DNA of 64,000 bases, from NCBI GenBank assembly GCA_021397835.1, contig JAJFZO010000235.1, forward strand, positions 248,001 through 312,000. The letters are read 5' to 3'. The notes beneath the pieces were generated by a model. That model worked only from the letters and a program-made list of their open reading frames with translations. It was not told the origin of the DNA and searched no databases. The position numbers were made by a program, and so were the translations under genes. Below, one piece after another: positions 36,101 to 48,284 of this stretch; position 1 is the stretch's first letter; the number at the start of each line of letters is the position of its first letter. Source of the DNA: Moringa oleifera (Eukaryota > Streptophyta > Magnoliopsida > Brassicales > Moringaceae).

Positions 36101-38924
36101 TTCTCCTAGTTTAGTGCACTTGTAGTACCCATGGCTATCTTGAGGGTCTAGCATAGCTTTGGGCCATGGTCCAGCCCAGCTAGCCAATAAAATCAACATC
36201 CACAATATGTGTAGTGCCTCATAATGTGCTTGCAGCTTGCTTGTATGGGGTGATGCTCTTAGCATGGTTAAGGTACCTTACATTACAGCATACTGGGCCT
36301 TGCACACTTACCATATCGGCTAGAGGCAACCATGGCTAGCCTCTCGTGTCCTTGAGCCAATTGATGAGGCACTTATGGCACACTTGCTTAGCACACAATC
36401 GAGGGATTTAGTGACAAAGGGCATGCTCCTGTGGCATTCTCTTGGCGTGGCTGCAACGCCTTGTGCCATAGCGCCCTAGGCCTTATACCCATGCCATGTG
36501 CACTGGGCTTCCCACACCCGCAAGTAAATGAGCTCCTCCCTCCTAATGAGTCTTAAGTGAAAATTTCATTTTGGGAGAAAGAAACATTAATATGTTTGAG
36601 GTGATTTTAAATAGATATAGAAAATTTTACATGCAAAAATTTTGTATAACCAAAAATTCATAAAATCTTGAAAAATAACATGTGAGTTAAAATGCTTCCA
36701 AATATGAATGGTAGACTTCTAATGAATTGCATGATTTATTAGAGTTATTTATGAAGCAATTCAACGATTAATAGACTATTAATTCTTAAAAATTTGGCAA
36801 CTAGGCATTACAACTAGCACATTGGTGCAACATTGACTCCAAAAGGCCCAAGTGCATGCATGCTACCCTATCTAGTCCACCTATAGCCACCCATGGCTTC
36901 CTTAAGAGTTCAGCGTAGCTTTTGGCCAAGCATGGCCTAGCAAATCCTTTTATCAACATCCATAGCATGTGCAATGCCTTAGAGTGTGCTTACGACTTAC
37001 TAGCATGGGGAATTCTTATCTTGGTTGGTGCGGCCTGTGCTATATAACAAGCTGGGCCATGCTCTCATCTTGTATCTATTGAGGATAGCTATGGCTAACC
37101 TTCCATACCATTGGACTAAGTGATGCGATGCTTGTGGCACATTTAATGAGCACATGATTGAGGGATGTAAGGAAGAAGGGGCTGGCTCGCATGGGGCTCT
37201 CTTGGCTTCACTAATGCGCCTTGTGGTGCAGCATGTTAAGCATTGTGCCCATGCCATATCTACTTAGTTCCCATGCCCAATGCATGCCCTTATTGGTAGG
37301 TAGAGAAGAGCATGCATGGCGTGTAAGCACCCTCTAAGAAGGTGAACTCCTCCCACCGCAAGAGTCGCAAATGAAAATTCACTTCGTGTAAGGGAAAACA
37401 TCAATATGTCTAAGCTATCGTAATTGGTCCAAAAGTGTATTTCCAAGAAGTTTTAAGCTAAAATTTTGCATAGAGGTAGATACTAATCAAATGCACCAGC
37501 ATAAAAAATTTTAGGATTGTCTTAGCATCTAATTTTTCTTTTTATGAATTCTATATAGCTAAAAATTTAAAAATTATGAAAAATAGCCCGTGAGTCAAAA
37601 TGCTCCTAAATTTAAAGGGCAGACTCCTAATGAATGCATAATTTTGGACCATGGCCTAGAGCAGCTAACCCATGTAATTAACAAGCACAGCACATGAACA
37701 CTTCATAACATGATTGCGGTTTGCTTGCGTGGGGTGCCCTTGGCTTAGCTGGTGCGCCCTGTGGTATAGCACGCTGGGACTTGTGCCTATGACATGCTTA
37801 CTGAAGACAATCATGGCTAGCCTCTTGTGTCATTGATCCAAGCGATGTGATGCTCATGACACGCTCGTTAGACATATAATCAAGGGACATAGGGACGAGG
37901 GGCTGGCAAGTATGGCGCAGTTTGGCTTGGCTGGCACGCATTATGCCACAACATGCTGGGCCTCATGCCCATGCCATGTGCCTTGAGTGTCCCATTCCCA
38001 GCACCTATCCATATGGGTAGGCATTAAGGGATCATGCTTGGCCCATGAGTGCCCACCAAGTAGGTGAGCTCTTACCCTACAAAGAGTCTTAAATGATAAT
38101 TCACTTCTGACAAGAGGAAACATTAGTATGTCTAAGTCATCATAATGCATCTAAAAGATTATTTAAGAAATGGTTTGAGTTGAAATTTTGTACATATATA
38201 AAGAATAATGAGATTTACCAACATAAAAAATTTTAAAATTTTTTGAGTAGGCAATTTTTTTATGAATTTAATACACTCGAAAAATAAAAAAAATCATGAA
38301 AAATAGCTTGCAAGTTCAAATACTCCCAAATTTTAGGGGCAGACCAATAATGATTTGCTCAATTTATTTGAGTTTGTTTTGGAGCAATTCAACATTCAAA
38401 AGACAATCAATTCATAAAGCAACTATGCACTGCGATTAGTATGTTAGTTAGTATGGCATCTAGATGGCCTTAGGTGCATGCGTGCTAGTCTGTCCAATGC
38501 ACCTACAGCCACTCATGGCTGCCCTAAGAGTCCAGCACAGCTAGGGAATGATCTAGTCCATGTAATCAATACCTATAGCACATACGACACCTCATAGCGT
38601 GCTTACGGCTTACGTGCGATCGGGCACTCTTGGCTTCGTCGCGCGCCTTGTACTGTAGCATGCTAGGCCTTGCATGCATGGGGTATCTCTTGGGGAAAGC
38701 TTTAGCTCACCTCCAGTGCCTTTGGAGCATGCGACACTCGTGGTATGCTTGGTAAGCACACGACCGAGGGATGTAGGGAGGAGGGCTTGGCTTATGTAAG
38801 GCTTTCTTTGATTGGTTGGTGCGCCTTATGCTGCAGAACACTGGGTCTTGTGCCCATGCCATGTGCACTAGGTTTTGCATGCCCAGCACCTGCCCATGTG
38901 GATGGGTATGGCTTTACTCTTACC
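27171..38924. repeat. ~900-bp spacer satellite array, main block (about 13 units)
   Basis: The CTTAAATGAAAATTCA anchor occurs at about 27367, 28198, 29086, 29996, 31222, 32138, 33033, 33960, 34879, 35727, 36546, 37362 and 38086. Spacing is mostly 820-930 bp. It is 1226 bp between 29996 and 31222, where an extra GC-rich subrepeat is present (about 30745-31045). It shrinks to 724 bp at the right end. Unit structure is as in the first block. All units share one orientation. The run is several times longer than the ~4 units in the complete spacer, so it was amplified or assembled independently of functional rDNA. The many short frames on both strands reflect GC-rich repeats, not genes. Confidence 0.9.
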
Positions 38925-39316
38925 CTAATGGTTGGGTGTAGGTCGTGCACTTTCGTGCCATTCATTTTTAGGGCTAGTTGATTTGGTAAGTGACTTGTTA
39001 CACATTTTTTAGTGGATTTTGATTTCCATGACCACCGTCTTATTGTCTTCATCGACCAACACCCTTTGTGGGTTTTAGGTTAATTAATTTTAGTTCATCT
39101 TGCATCATTAGTTTTGCTTACCAAAAGTGGCCCACTTGAAGCTTTCAATTCCATGGGACAGCTCAATAAAGCAACTGCCCCATCCTATCTATTTAAAATT
39201 TGAGAATAGGTAAAAGGCATTATGCCCTTGTTGCCTCTAATCATTAGCTTTACCTGATAGAACTTGAATTTGAGCTTTAGTTATCTTGAGGGAAAATTTG
39301 GAGGGAACCAGCTATC
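38925..39316 (-). pseudogene. 26S rRNA pseudogene fragment, ~390 bp, minus strand
   Basis: Corresponds to 26S about nt 1290 back to 900. Plus-strand landmarks are TAGGTCGTGCAC, CCATGACCACCGTCTTATTG, TTTGCTTACCAAAAGTGGCC and GAGGGAACCAGCTAT. The left edge joins a ~900-bp unit directly after a CCCATGTGGATGGG word. The right edge breaks inside the conserved AGCTAGTAG block and passes to unassigned sequence. Confidence 0.9.
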
Positions 39317-39754
39317 AACCGCATTGGCTAAGCCATCCAAGCATGCACCATGTGCCTATTGCTTGTTAATGCACCCTACTTGGTACTAACGTGAGCTAAT
39401 GTTTGTTGTTTATGGATGTTCTGCTTGCCCGCTTTCTAATTGCCTCACACACATGTCTAATCCCCTTGAGCCATCTCTCGTGACTTACACATCACCGACT
39501 CATTAGACACCCTTTAGCAAGTTGGCTATTCCTTTGAGCAATAGTAGTCAAGTGCCATCATTCTCTCATGATTTTACCCATGGCATTAGTTGGACTAGGG
39601 CCCTGATGAACATCCATGCCATGCCTTGACAGTGCCACCATGCCATCCATAGCTTATTAATATCACTTTGCTATCATGTGCCCAACTTTGCACTTCCTTT
39701 CCTTAGCATGGGGCTAAGTCCACCCATACCAAGACTTTGCTAACCCACAAGTCA
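39317..39754. other. Unassigned segment between 26S and 18S fragments
   Basis: About 440 bp with balanced base composition, unlike the spacer repeats. I do not recognise it as 18S, 26S, ITS or any of the spacer repeats seen here, and it has no long open frame. It may be diverged rDNA spacer or filler captured at a breakpoint. Confidence 0.4.
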
Positions 39755-40113
39755 TAAGACCAACAATAGGCAACTATCCTACCATCGAAAGTTAATTACG
39801 CAAAAATTTGAATGATGCATCAACAGCATAATGGCCTTACAATACATTAAGTTTATCATGGATCATTGAAGTAACAGGCAAAGCCTACATTGACCTTTTA
39901 TTTAATAAATGCATTCCTTCTAGAATTTGAGGTTTATTGCATGTATTAGCTCTAGAATTGTTACTATTACCTGAGTAGTAGGTATTATCAAACAAACTAT
40001 AACTGATTTAAAAAGCCATTCACATTTTCATAATCTGAATTAGTTCATACTTACTCATGCATGACTTAATCTTTAAGACAATCATATGACTACTAGCAAG
40101 ATCAACCAAGTAA
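39755..40113 (-). pseudogene. 18S rRNA pseudogene, 5' ~360 nt, minus strand
   Basis: The right end (minus-strand start) reads TACTTGGTTGATCTTGCTAG against the functional TACCTGGTTGATCCTGCCAG. It continues through AATTCTAGAGCTAATACATG and AATAAATGCATTCC (plus strand), and ends near nt 365 at CTATCCTACCATCGAAAG (plus strand). The rest of 18S is replaced by unassigned sequence. It marks the 18S side of the complete spacer to its right. Confidence 0.93.
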
Positions 40114-40690
40114 TATCCTTCAAGATGCCACGCCATCGAAGACTAGAGCATGTTATAAGGCCTACTAATGCGTAAAGCTATCATAGTCGTCATTCAAAAT
40201 GGATGGGACATGAAACAAATGCTTTTGCTTAGATAGGTAGAGTTTGAGGCCACTCATATCGTAATACTTTTTGCATCCGAGGGGATGACCAAGTGCCCAT
40301 GCACCAAAGCAACTGCATGCTAAAGCAACCCTACTTAAAACATTAGGCCCGAATTAGGTTTCTACCTAGGCCTACAGGGGGCATAGTACAAAGATAACCT
40401 ACTATAATCATCAAATTTTGTTCGTTAAAGCAAGCAAATTTGGGTTCCAATGTCACCCAAGAATGCCAAGAAAAGGCTCGAGTTCAAGCTAAAGCAAGCT
40501 ACTAGCCAATGATTAAATAGGGGAGCATAGAGCCTGCCAATATGCATGACAAGGTCACCACTTACACACCGCACGTACAAATGGGCAGTAACAGCACCAA
40601 ATAAGCTACAAACCAATGAGTGAAAGCCCAATCAATCATACAAATCATTTAGTGTCGCTGCACCCAAGCTACTAAGCCTAAAACTTTTCA
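40114..40690 (-). other. Presumed 5' external transcribed spacer
   Basis: Single-copy sequence between the 18S 5' end and the ~295-bp repeats. By position it is the 5' ETS of a minus-strand rDNA unit. I see no clear Pol I initiator of the TATATAAGGGG type within it. The closest candidates lie in the adjacent ~295-bp repeats. No open frame of interest. Confidence 0.6.
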
Positions 40691-43020
40691 ATAGTAAGGG
40701 ATGAGTTTTAGATAACAAAGGACATCGATGAGTCATAGGCAGCAAGGGTATCATACCTTACCCAGGCTAAATGCAAGGCTAGCTTGGTGCAAATAGTTGA
40801 CGATCGTGTTGTTGATCACATTGCGTAAAAAGTGCACCTCGACTTATCTAAGCCTTGGGATCGACCACTATGTTCACAACCTTGAGGACTTGCAGCAAGG
40901 CACTCCATATACTCAAAAAATCCCCAAGTGGGTAGACTCTTGCATAGCATGCATCATCGTTAACTTTACTGCTTAGATAGTGGAGCTTTAATAGTAAGGG
41001 ATGAGTTTTTGATAGAAAGGGACATCAAGCAGAAATGTCATGCCACGTTTAGGCTGAATTGTATGGCTTATTCGATGCTAATGGTTGATGATCATGTTGT
41101 TCATAGCATCACATAAAAAGTCCACCTTATCACGCTTGATTGTTAGCATCAACCCTTGTGTCCATCCTCTTAATGGCTTACAGTAAAGCACTTCGCATGC
41201 TAAAAAATCCCCAAGTGAGCAAGCCCTTGTCTAACATGCATCAATGTTAAATTTGCTCCTTACACCATCGACTATGATAGTGAGGGATGAGGTTTTAATA
41301 GTAAGGGACATTGATGAGGCCTTAGCAGCAAGGGTGTCACGCCATGCCTTGGTTGAGCATGTGGCTCACTCAATGCTAACAGCCAATGATTGTGTCATTA
41401 ATAGCATTACGAGAAGAGTCTGCCTTAAAATGCTCAAGTATTAGGATCGATCCTTATGTTCGTCGCCTCAAGGGCCTACACTTAAGCACTCTGCAAGCTC
41501 AAAAAACACATAGCATGTAGGCCCTCGTACAACATTCATTATCATTAACTTTGCTATCCCAGCCATGGAGCTTTGATAGTAAGGGATGAGTTTTTGATAG
41601 AAAGGGACAATCGATGAGTCCTTGGCAGTAAATGTGACACACTGTGCCCAAGTTGAGCCTGTGGCTCGCTCGATACTAACATTCGATGACTATGTCATTA
41701 ATTACGCTACATAAAGAGTTCACTTCGGCATGCCTAAGTGTTGGGATCGACCACCATGTCCACTGCCACGAGGGCCTATAGCAAAGCACTACGCGTGCAT
41801 AAAAATTCCAAAGGGGCAGGCCCTCGTATAATATGCATCATTATTAACTTTAATACCCACACCATTGAGCTTCGATAATGAGGGACGAGTTTTCAATAGC
41901 GAGGGATATCGATGAGACCTTGCCAGTAAAGGTGTTACACCATGCCCCGGCTGAGCGTTGGCTGGCTCGATGCTAGCGGTTGATGGTCATGTCATTGATT
42001 GCATTGCGTAAAGAGTCCACCTCAGCATGCCTAAGCATTAGGATCGACCCCTGTGTTTGCCATTCAAGGGCCTACAATAAAACACTCTATATGCCTAAAA
42101 ATCTTCAAACGGGTAGGCCCTTGTATATCATGCCTCATCGTTAACTTTACCACTCATATTGCTAAGCTTCAATAGCGAGGGATGAGGTTTCGATTGCATA
42201 GGACATCAATAAAGCATTGGTAATCATGTCATGCCCAGGCAGAATGCGTGGCCCGCTCGATGCTTACGACCAATAATTGTGTTATCGATCATGCTACGCA
42301 AAGAGTCCACGTTGGCACACTTAGACATTAGGATCAACCCCTGCATTCACTGCCTCGAGAGCCTATAGCAAAGCACTTCGCATGGTCAAAAATCCCTAAA
42401 AGTGTAGGCCTTTATATAGCATGCATCATTATTAACATCCGTGCCTACATCGTTAAGCTTTAATAGCGAGGGTCAAGTTTTTGATTGCAAGGGACATTGA
42501 TGAGGCCTTAGTAGTGTGGGTGTCACGCCATACCTAGGATGAGTGTGTCGCTTGCTCGATGCCAATGGTCGATGATTATGTCATCTATCACGCTAGGCAA
42601 AGAGTCCACTTCAATACTCTTGAGCTTTGGGATCGACCCTCATGTTCGCTACCTTTAGCAAAGCACTCCGCATGCTATAAAATCCCTAAGCAAGTAGGCT
42701 TCTAAGTAGCATTCATCATCGTTCACTTAGCTGCCCATACCGTTGAGCTTTGATAGGAATGGACAAGTTTTCCATAACAATGTACATCGATGAGACCTTC
42801 ATAGTATGCCAACGACTGATGATTGTGTTATTAGTTGAGCTATGTAAAAAGTTAGCACTAACATGCTTGAGTGTAGGGATTAAGCCCCGCATGTACCACG
42901 TCAAGTGCCTGCAGCAACATACTCCACATGCCCTAAAGTCCCCAAGCAGGCAGGCCGTTATATGGCATGTGTCACTGTTAACTTTACGGCCTATACCATC
43001 GAGCTTTTCTACCCACCTCT
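40690..43020. repeat. ~295-bp spacer repeats, array 2 (8 copies)
   Basis: The same repeat as array 1. The GCATGCATCATCGTTAACTT anchor recurs near 40954, 41241, 41541, 41838, 42134, 42426, 42718 and 42972, with spacing of 287-300 bp and a shorter last copy. Relative to the minus-strand 18S it lies upstream, where plant rDNA carries promoter and enhancer-like subrepeats. Minus-strand words resembling the plant Pol I initiator (TATACGAGGG, TATACAAGGG, TATATAAAGG) occur at the same phase in several copies. Confidence 0.9.
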
Positions 43021-43132
43021 TTGGTTATTATCCTATAATTTCACTCATTTCATTAAGAACAATTTAACTATTTTGTTTCCCACATTTTTGGCCCACTTTG
43101 TAGGCTATTGATCAGACATGCCTACTTTTGTT
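43021..43132. other. Spacer linker block, copy 3
   Basis: Joins the ~295-bp and ~900-bp arrays in the complete spacer. It contains TATAATTTCACTCATTTCAT, TTTCCCACATTTTTGGCCC and TAGGCTATTGATCAGACATG. Compared with the other copies it has about 22 extra bases after TTTCATT. Confidence 0.75.
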
Positions 43133-46100
43133 GGCCTATGAGCATGCATGGCCTTTGAGTACCCATCAAGCAACTGTGCTCCTCCTCCCTAAAAAGTCTT
43201 AAATGAAAATTCACTTCTGACATGAGGCAAGATTAATATGTGTAAGCCCTCTTAATGGGTTTAAAAAATTATTTACAGAGAGTTTTGAGCTAAGATTTTG
43301 CATAAATCTAGAGAATAATCAGATCTGTCAACATAAAAAATTAAAAGATTTTTTGACTATCCAATTTTTTTTTGAATTTTATGCAGTCCAAAATTCAAAA
43401 AATATGAAAAATGGCTCATGAGTCAAAATGCTCCCAAACTCAAAAGGTTGGCTCCTAATGAGTTGCATGATTTCTTTGAGTCATTTCTGGATCAATTGAG
43501 TAACCAAAACCATAATTCATAAAATGTTCACAACTAGGCATTACTGCTAGCACCTTGGTGTAACATTGCCTTTAGATGGCCTAGTATGCATGTGTGCTAG
43601 CCTATCCAATGCAGCTGTAGCCACTCATAGCTACCTTGAGATGCAACATAATTTTGGGACATCATCTACCCCAGCCTACCCATGTAATCAACATCCATTG
43701 GACATGTGACACGTTATAATATTGTTTCGTAGGGCGCTTTTAGCTTGGGTATCACGCCTTATGCTACAACAACTTTAGGCCATGCATTAATACCGTGCTT
43801 GTTGGGGACAACTGTGGTTAGCCTCTCGAGTCCTTAGAACAAGGGTGGCACTCATGGCACACTCGCTTGACACACGATTGAGGGACGCAAAGACGAGTGG
43901 CAAGCTCATGTGCGGCTTTTTTAGCATGGCTGGCATGCCTTAGACTGGATGACACGATGCTCATCGCATGCTCGCTAGGTACATGATCAAATGACATAGG
44001 GACGATGGTCTAGCTTGTGTGGAGCTTCTTGGCTTCACTAGTGCGCCTTATGCCATAACATGCTAAGCCTTGTGGCCATGCCATGTGCTTTAGGTCTCCC
44101 AACCCCAGCGCCTACCCATGTGGGTGGATGGGAGCACACATGGCCGTGAGCACCCACGAAGCAACTGAGCTCCAACCTTGAAGAGTATTAAATGAAAATT
44201 CACTTTCAGCAAGAGGAAACAACAAAATGTCTAAGTTGTCATAGTTGGTCTAAAAAAATTATTTATAAGGAGTTTTAAGCTAAAATTTTGTAGAATTGTA
44301 GAGAATAATAAGATCTACTAACCAAAAAATAAAATAAAATTTTTTTATGCATTTAATTTTTAATGAATTTTATACAATCAAAAATTAAAAACAAATCTTA
44401 AAAAATAGCCCTGGAGTTGGAATGCCGCCAAATTCGAATTGTAGACTTCGAATGAATTGCATGATTTATTTGGAGCAATTTAATAATCAAAAGACTATCA
44501 ATTCATAAAAGTTGGTAATTGGGCATTATGACCAGCATGTTGGTGCGCCCTTTAAATGGCCCAAGGTGCATGCATTCTGCCTTGTCTAGTGCATTTAAAG
44601 CAACCCATGGCTACCCTGAAAGTCCAGCACAGCATGAGGCCATGGTTTACCTAGCTAGCCAATGTAATCAACATGCACAACATATGCAACGCCTCACAGC
44701 ATTGTTATGGCTTCCTAGTGTAGGGCGCTCTTTGCTTGGTTTACGAGCCTTGTGCTACAACATGCTGGACCTTATAACCATGCTGTGACTAGCCTCCCGT
44801 GCCATTGGATCGATCACTTACGGCTCTCTCGTTGGGCACATAATCGAGGGATATAGCGATGAAGGGTCGACTCGTATAAGGCTCTCTTGGCATGGCTGGC
44901 ATGCCTTATGCTGCAGCACTTTGGGCTTTGTGCCCATGCCATATGCATTGGGTTTCCCACGCCCAGTACCTGCCCATATGGGTGGGTAGTGGGAAGCACA
45001 TGTGGCACTTAAGTGGCCATCAAGTAGGTGAGTTCCTCCTCCTCTTGCCCCTCCCCCTAAAAGAGTCTAAAATGAAAATTCACTTTCAATTTGAGGAAAC
45101 ATCAATATGTATGAGTCATTATAATTGTTCTAAAAAATTATTTACAAGGAATTTCTAGCTAAAAATTTGCAAAAGTATAAAGAATAATCAAATCTACCAA
45201 CATAAAATATTTAATAATTCTCTCAGCATTTAATTTTTTTAATGAATTTTACACAATTAAAAAATCAAAAAATATGAAAAATAGCTCGTAAGTCGAAATG
45301 CTCCAAAATTCAACGAGTAAAGTCCTAATGAATTATATCACTTATTTGAGAAATTTTTGGAGCAATTCAAAAATTAAAAGTCTGTCATTTCAAAATAGGT
45401 TCATAACTAGCTAATGCGGCCGACAATTTGGTGCAACATTGCCCTTAAATGGCCCAGGGTGCACGTAAGTTAGTGTCTAGCACACATACAGCCACCCATG
45501 GCTGCCATGTAGTCCTTCATCATTTAGGGCCATGGACTAGCCCTACTAACCCATGTAATCAACACATATAGCACATGCAATGCCTCACAGCATGCTTGCA
45601 CCTCGCTTGCATGATGCACTTTTGGCCTGGCCAGCACACCTTATGGTACTGCACTCTTGGCCATGCGCCCATATGATGCCTTTGAAGATAATAGGTGTTA
45701 GCCACCCATGCCTTAGAGTAGGCGATGTTACATTCATGGGATGCTCGTTGGGCACATGATCGAGGAACATTATAACATGGGATGGCTCGTGTGGGGCTAT
45801 GTTTACTTGGTTGTGCGCTTGGTGCCCCAGCATAGTGGGCATTGCACACATGCCATGTGCGCTGCATTTCCCACGCCCAACGTCTACCTATGTGGGTGGA
45901 TGAGGGGGGGGGGGGGGGGAACGCAGGGCATTTTCACACCCATTAAGCAAGTGAGCTCTTCCCCCTTAAAAAGTCTTAAATAAATATTCACTTCACATAA
46001 GAGGAAACATTAATAAGTTTGAGCCATCATAGCGAGTCTAAAAAATTATTTACAAGGAGGTTTAAACATAAATTTTGAACATATTTAGAGAATCATTAGA

Positions 46101-47345
46101 ACTACCAACACTAACAATTTCAGTACTTTTTGAGTGTTTAATTTTTTTATCAATTTTATACAACAAAAAATTCAAAAAAATCACGAAAATAGCCTGTGAG
46201 TCAAAATGCTCCCAAATTTGAGGGGCAAACTCCTAATGAATTGCTTCATTTATTTGAGTCGTCATTTTTGGAGCAATTCAATAATCAAAAGACTCTTAAT
46301 TTATAAAAAGTTTGCAATTTGGCATTATGGCTAGCACGTTGGTGTAGCATCGCCTCTAAATGGCCTAGGATGCATGCATCCTACCCTATCTAGTGCAACT
46401 GTAGCCACCCATGGCTGGCTTAAAAGTCTAACATAACTTTGGGCCATGATTTAGCCTAGCAAGCCCATGACATCAACACCCATAGCATAGGCAATGCCTT
46501 ATAGCGTGCTTGCGACTTGCTAGCATAGGGTGCTCTAGGCTTGGCAAGCGCCTTGTGCTATAGCATGTTAGGCCTTATGCCTATGCCATACCTACTAAGG
46601 ATAACTGTGGCTAGCCTTCGGTGCCATTGGACCAAGTAATGTGATGCTCGAGGTACGTTCACTAGGCAAATGATCGAAGCATGTAAAGACGAAGGGCTAG
46701 CTAAGGTAGGGTTCTCTTGGCTTGATTAGCATGCCTTATGCCATAGCATGCTAGGCCTTGTACCCATGCCATGTGTGCTAGATTTCCCATGCCCTATAGA
46801 TACCCATATGGGTGGGTAAGGGGAGTATGGATGGCCCATGAGCGATCCAAGCAAGTGAGCTCTTCCTTTTTAAAGAGTCTTAAGTGAAATTTCAATTATA
46901 GCATAAGAAAACATTAATATGTGTGAGTCATTATAATAGGTCTAAAATATTATTGTCAACTTTGAGCTGAAATTTTGCAAATATGTGAGGAATAATCAAA
47001 TCTTACCATCATAAAAAATTTTAGAATCTTTTGAGCACCCAATTTTTTTTATGAATTTTATACAATCAAAAATTCAAAAAATCATGAAAAATAATTCGTG
47101 AGTTAGAACGCTCCCAAATTTCAGGAGCAGACTCTTAATGAATTGAGTGATTTGTTTAAGTCATTTTTGGAACAAGTCCATAATCAAAATACCGTCAATT
47201 CATAAATATTTCACAACTAGACATTAAGATCGAGATGTTGCTGCAGGCACCCATGGTTACCCGAAAGTCCAGCATACATTGCGGCCATGGTTTAGCCCAA
47301 GTAGCCAATGTAATCCATAACCAGAGTACGTGCGACACCTCGTAG
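43133..47345. repeat. ~900-bp spacer units within the complete spacer (about 4.5 units)
   Basis: Anchors are at about 43194, 44183, 45063, 45968 and 46874, with spacing of 880-989 bp. They sit between the linker and the ~200-bp subrepeats next to the 26S 3' side. This ties the satellite elsewhere to the rDNA spacer. Confidence 0.88.
45904..45919. repeat. G16 homopolymer
   Basis: A run of 16 G where other units have a short G-rich stretch after GTGGGTGGGCA. It is either slippage expansion or an assembly/sequencing artefact. Confidence 0.9.
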
Positions 47346-48085
47346 CACTCTTGCGGCTTACTTATATGGGGTGCTCCTAGCTTGGCTAGCGTGACTTATA
47401 TTATAACATGCTGGCCCTTATACCCATGCTGTGCTTGCTGGGGACAATCGTGACTAGCCTCCTATGCCACTAGACCAAATGCTCACGGCACACTCATTGG
47501 GCATAGGATTAAGGGACATAACAATGAGAGGCTGGCTTGCAAGGGTCATTCTTGGCTTGGCTGGCACACTCTATGTAGTGGCACGCTAGGCCTTGTTCCC
47601 ATGCCTTACCTGCTGGGGGCAACCATGGCTTGCCTCCAGAGCCCCAAGACCAGGCGACACTATGCTTATGGCATGCTCGTTGGGCACACAATCGAGGAAC
47701 ATAGCGATGAAGCGCTGGCTCACCAAGGGCACTCTAGGCTTAGTTGAAGTGCCCTATGTCGCAATACGATGGGCATTGTGCCCATGTCATGCCTGCCAGG
47801 AGCAATCGTGGGTTGCCTCTCGTGCCTTTGGACTAGGTGACGTGACAGTCATGGCATGCTCGCTAGGGACACAATCAAGGGACATAGTGATCAGGGGTTT
47901 GCTCATGTGGGATGCTTTTGGCTTAGTTGGCTCACATGAGGTGCTCTTGGCTTGATTGGCACACCTTGTGTTGCAGCACACTGGGCCTTGTGCCCATCCT
48001 ATGCCTACTGGGACAGCCTTGGCTTGCCTCTCATGCCTTTAGACATTGTGCTTGTGGCACACTTGCTGGGCACATACCCAAGGAA
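47346..48085. repeat. ~200-bp spacer subrepeats next to the 26S 3' end (about 4 copies)
   Basis: Tandem GC-rich units sharing GTGCTCTTGGCTTGGCTGGC, GGGCCTTGTGCCCAT, GCCTCTCGTGCCTTTGGAC and CTCGTTGGGCACACAATCGA. They begin near 47365, 47545, 47725 and 47935. Each ~900-bp unit contains two of these, so the ~900-bp repeat probably arose from a subrepeat pair plus an AT-rich segment. Confidence 0.8.
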
Positions 48086-48284
48086 CATAGCAATAAGGGA
48101 TAGTTTTTATGGAGTAACACTCAGTTCCCTAAGCCTACCAAAAATTTTTCCCAGTCTTTTCCCTTATGATTCTCATTCTTAACAAGCCTAAAGGGCTTGC
48201 CTCCTTTGTGAGGGTCTTTATTTTGAAGGATAAGTTCAGACCTCATGACATCAATGCTCCAAAACAAAGGCACAATTGTTGTTA
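48086..48284 (-). other. 3' external spacer after 26S
   Basis: Homologous to 53406-53620, which also lies between ~200-bp subrepeats and a 26S 3' end. Shared words are TTTTCCCTTATGATTCTCA, GGGCTTGCCTC and GGTCTTTATTTT. By position it is the 3' ETS/terminator region of the minus-strand unit. A perfect stem CAAGCC-TAAAG-GGCTTG lies at 48183-48199. It is weaker in the other copy, so a terminator role is unproven. Confidence 0.65.

Noticed and set aside
40370..40400. GGGGGCATAGTAC considered as Pol I start site of the spacer
   Set aside because: On the strand of 18S transcription it reads GTACTATGCCCCC, with a C run instead of the G run expected after the TATA-like word.
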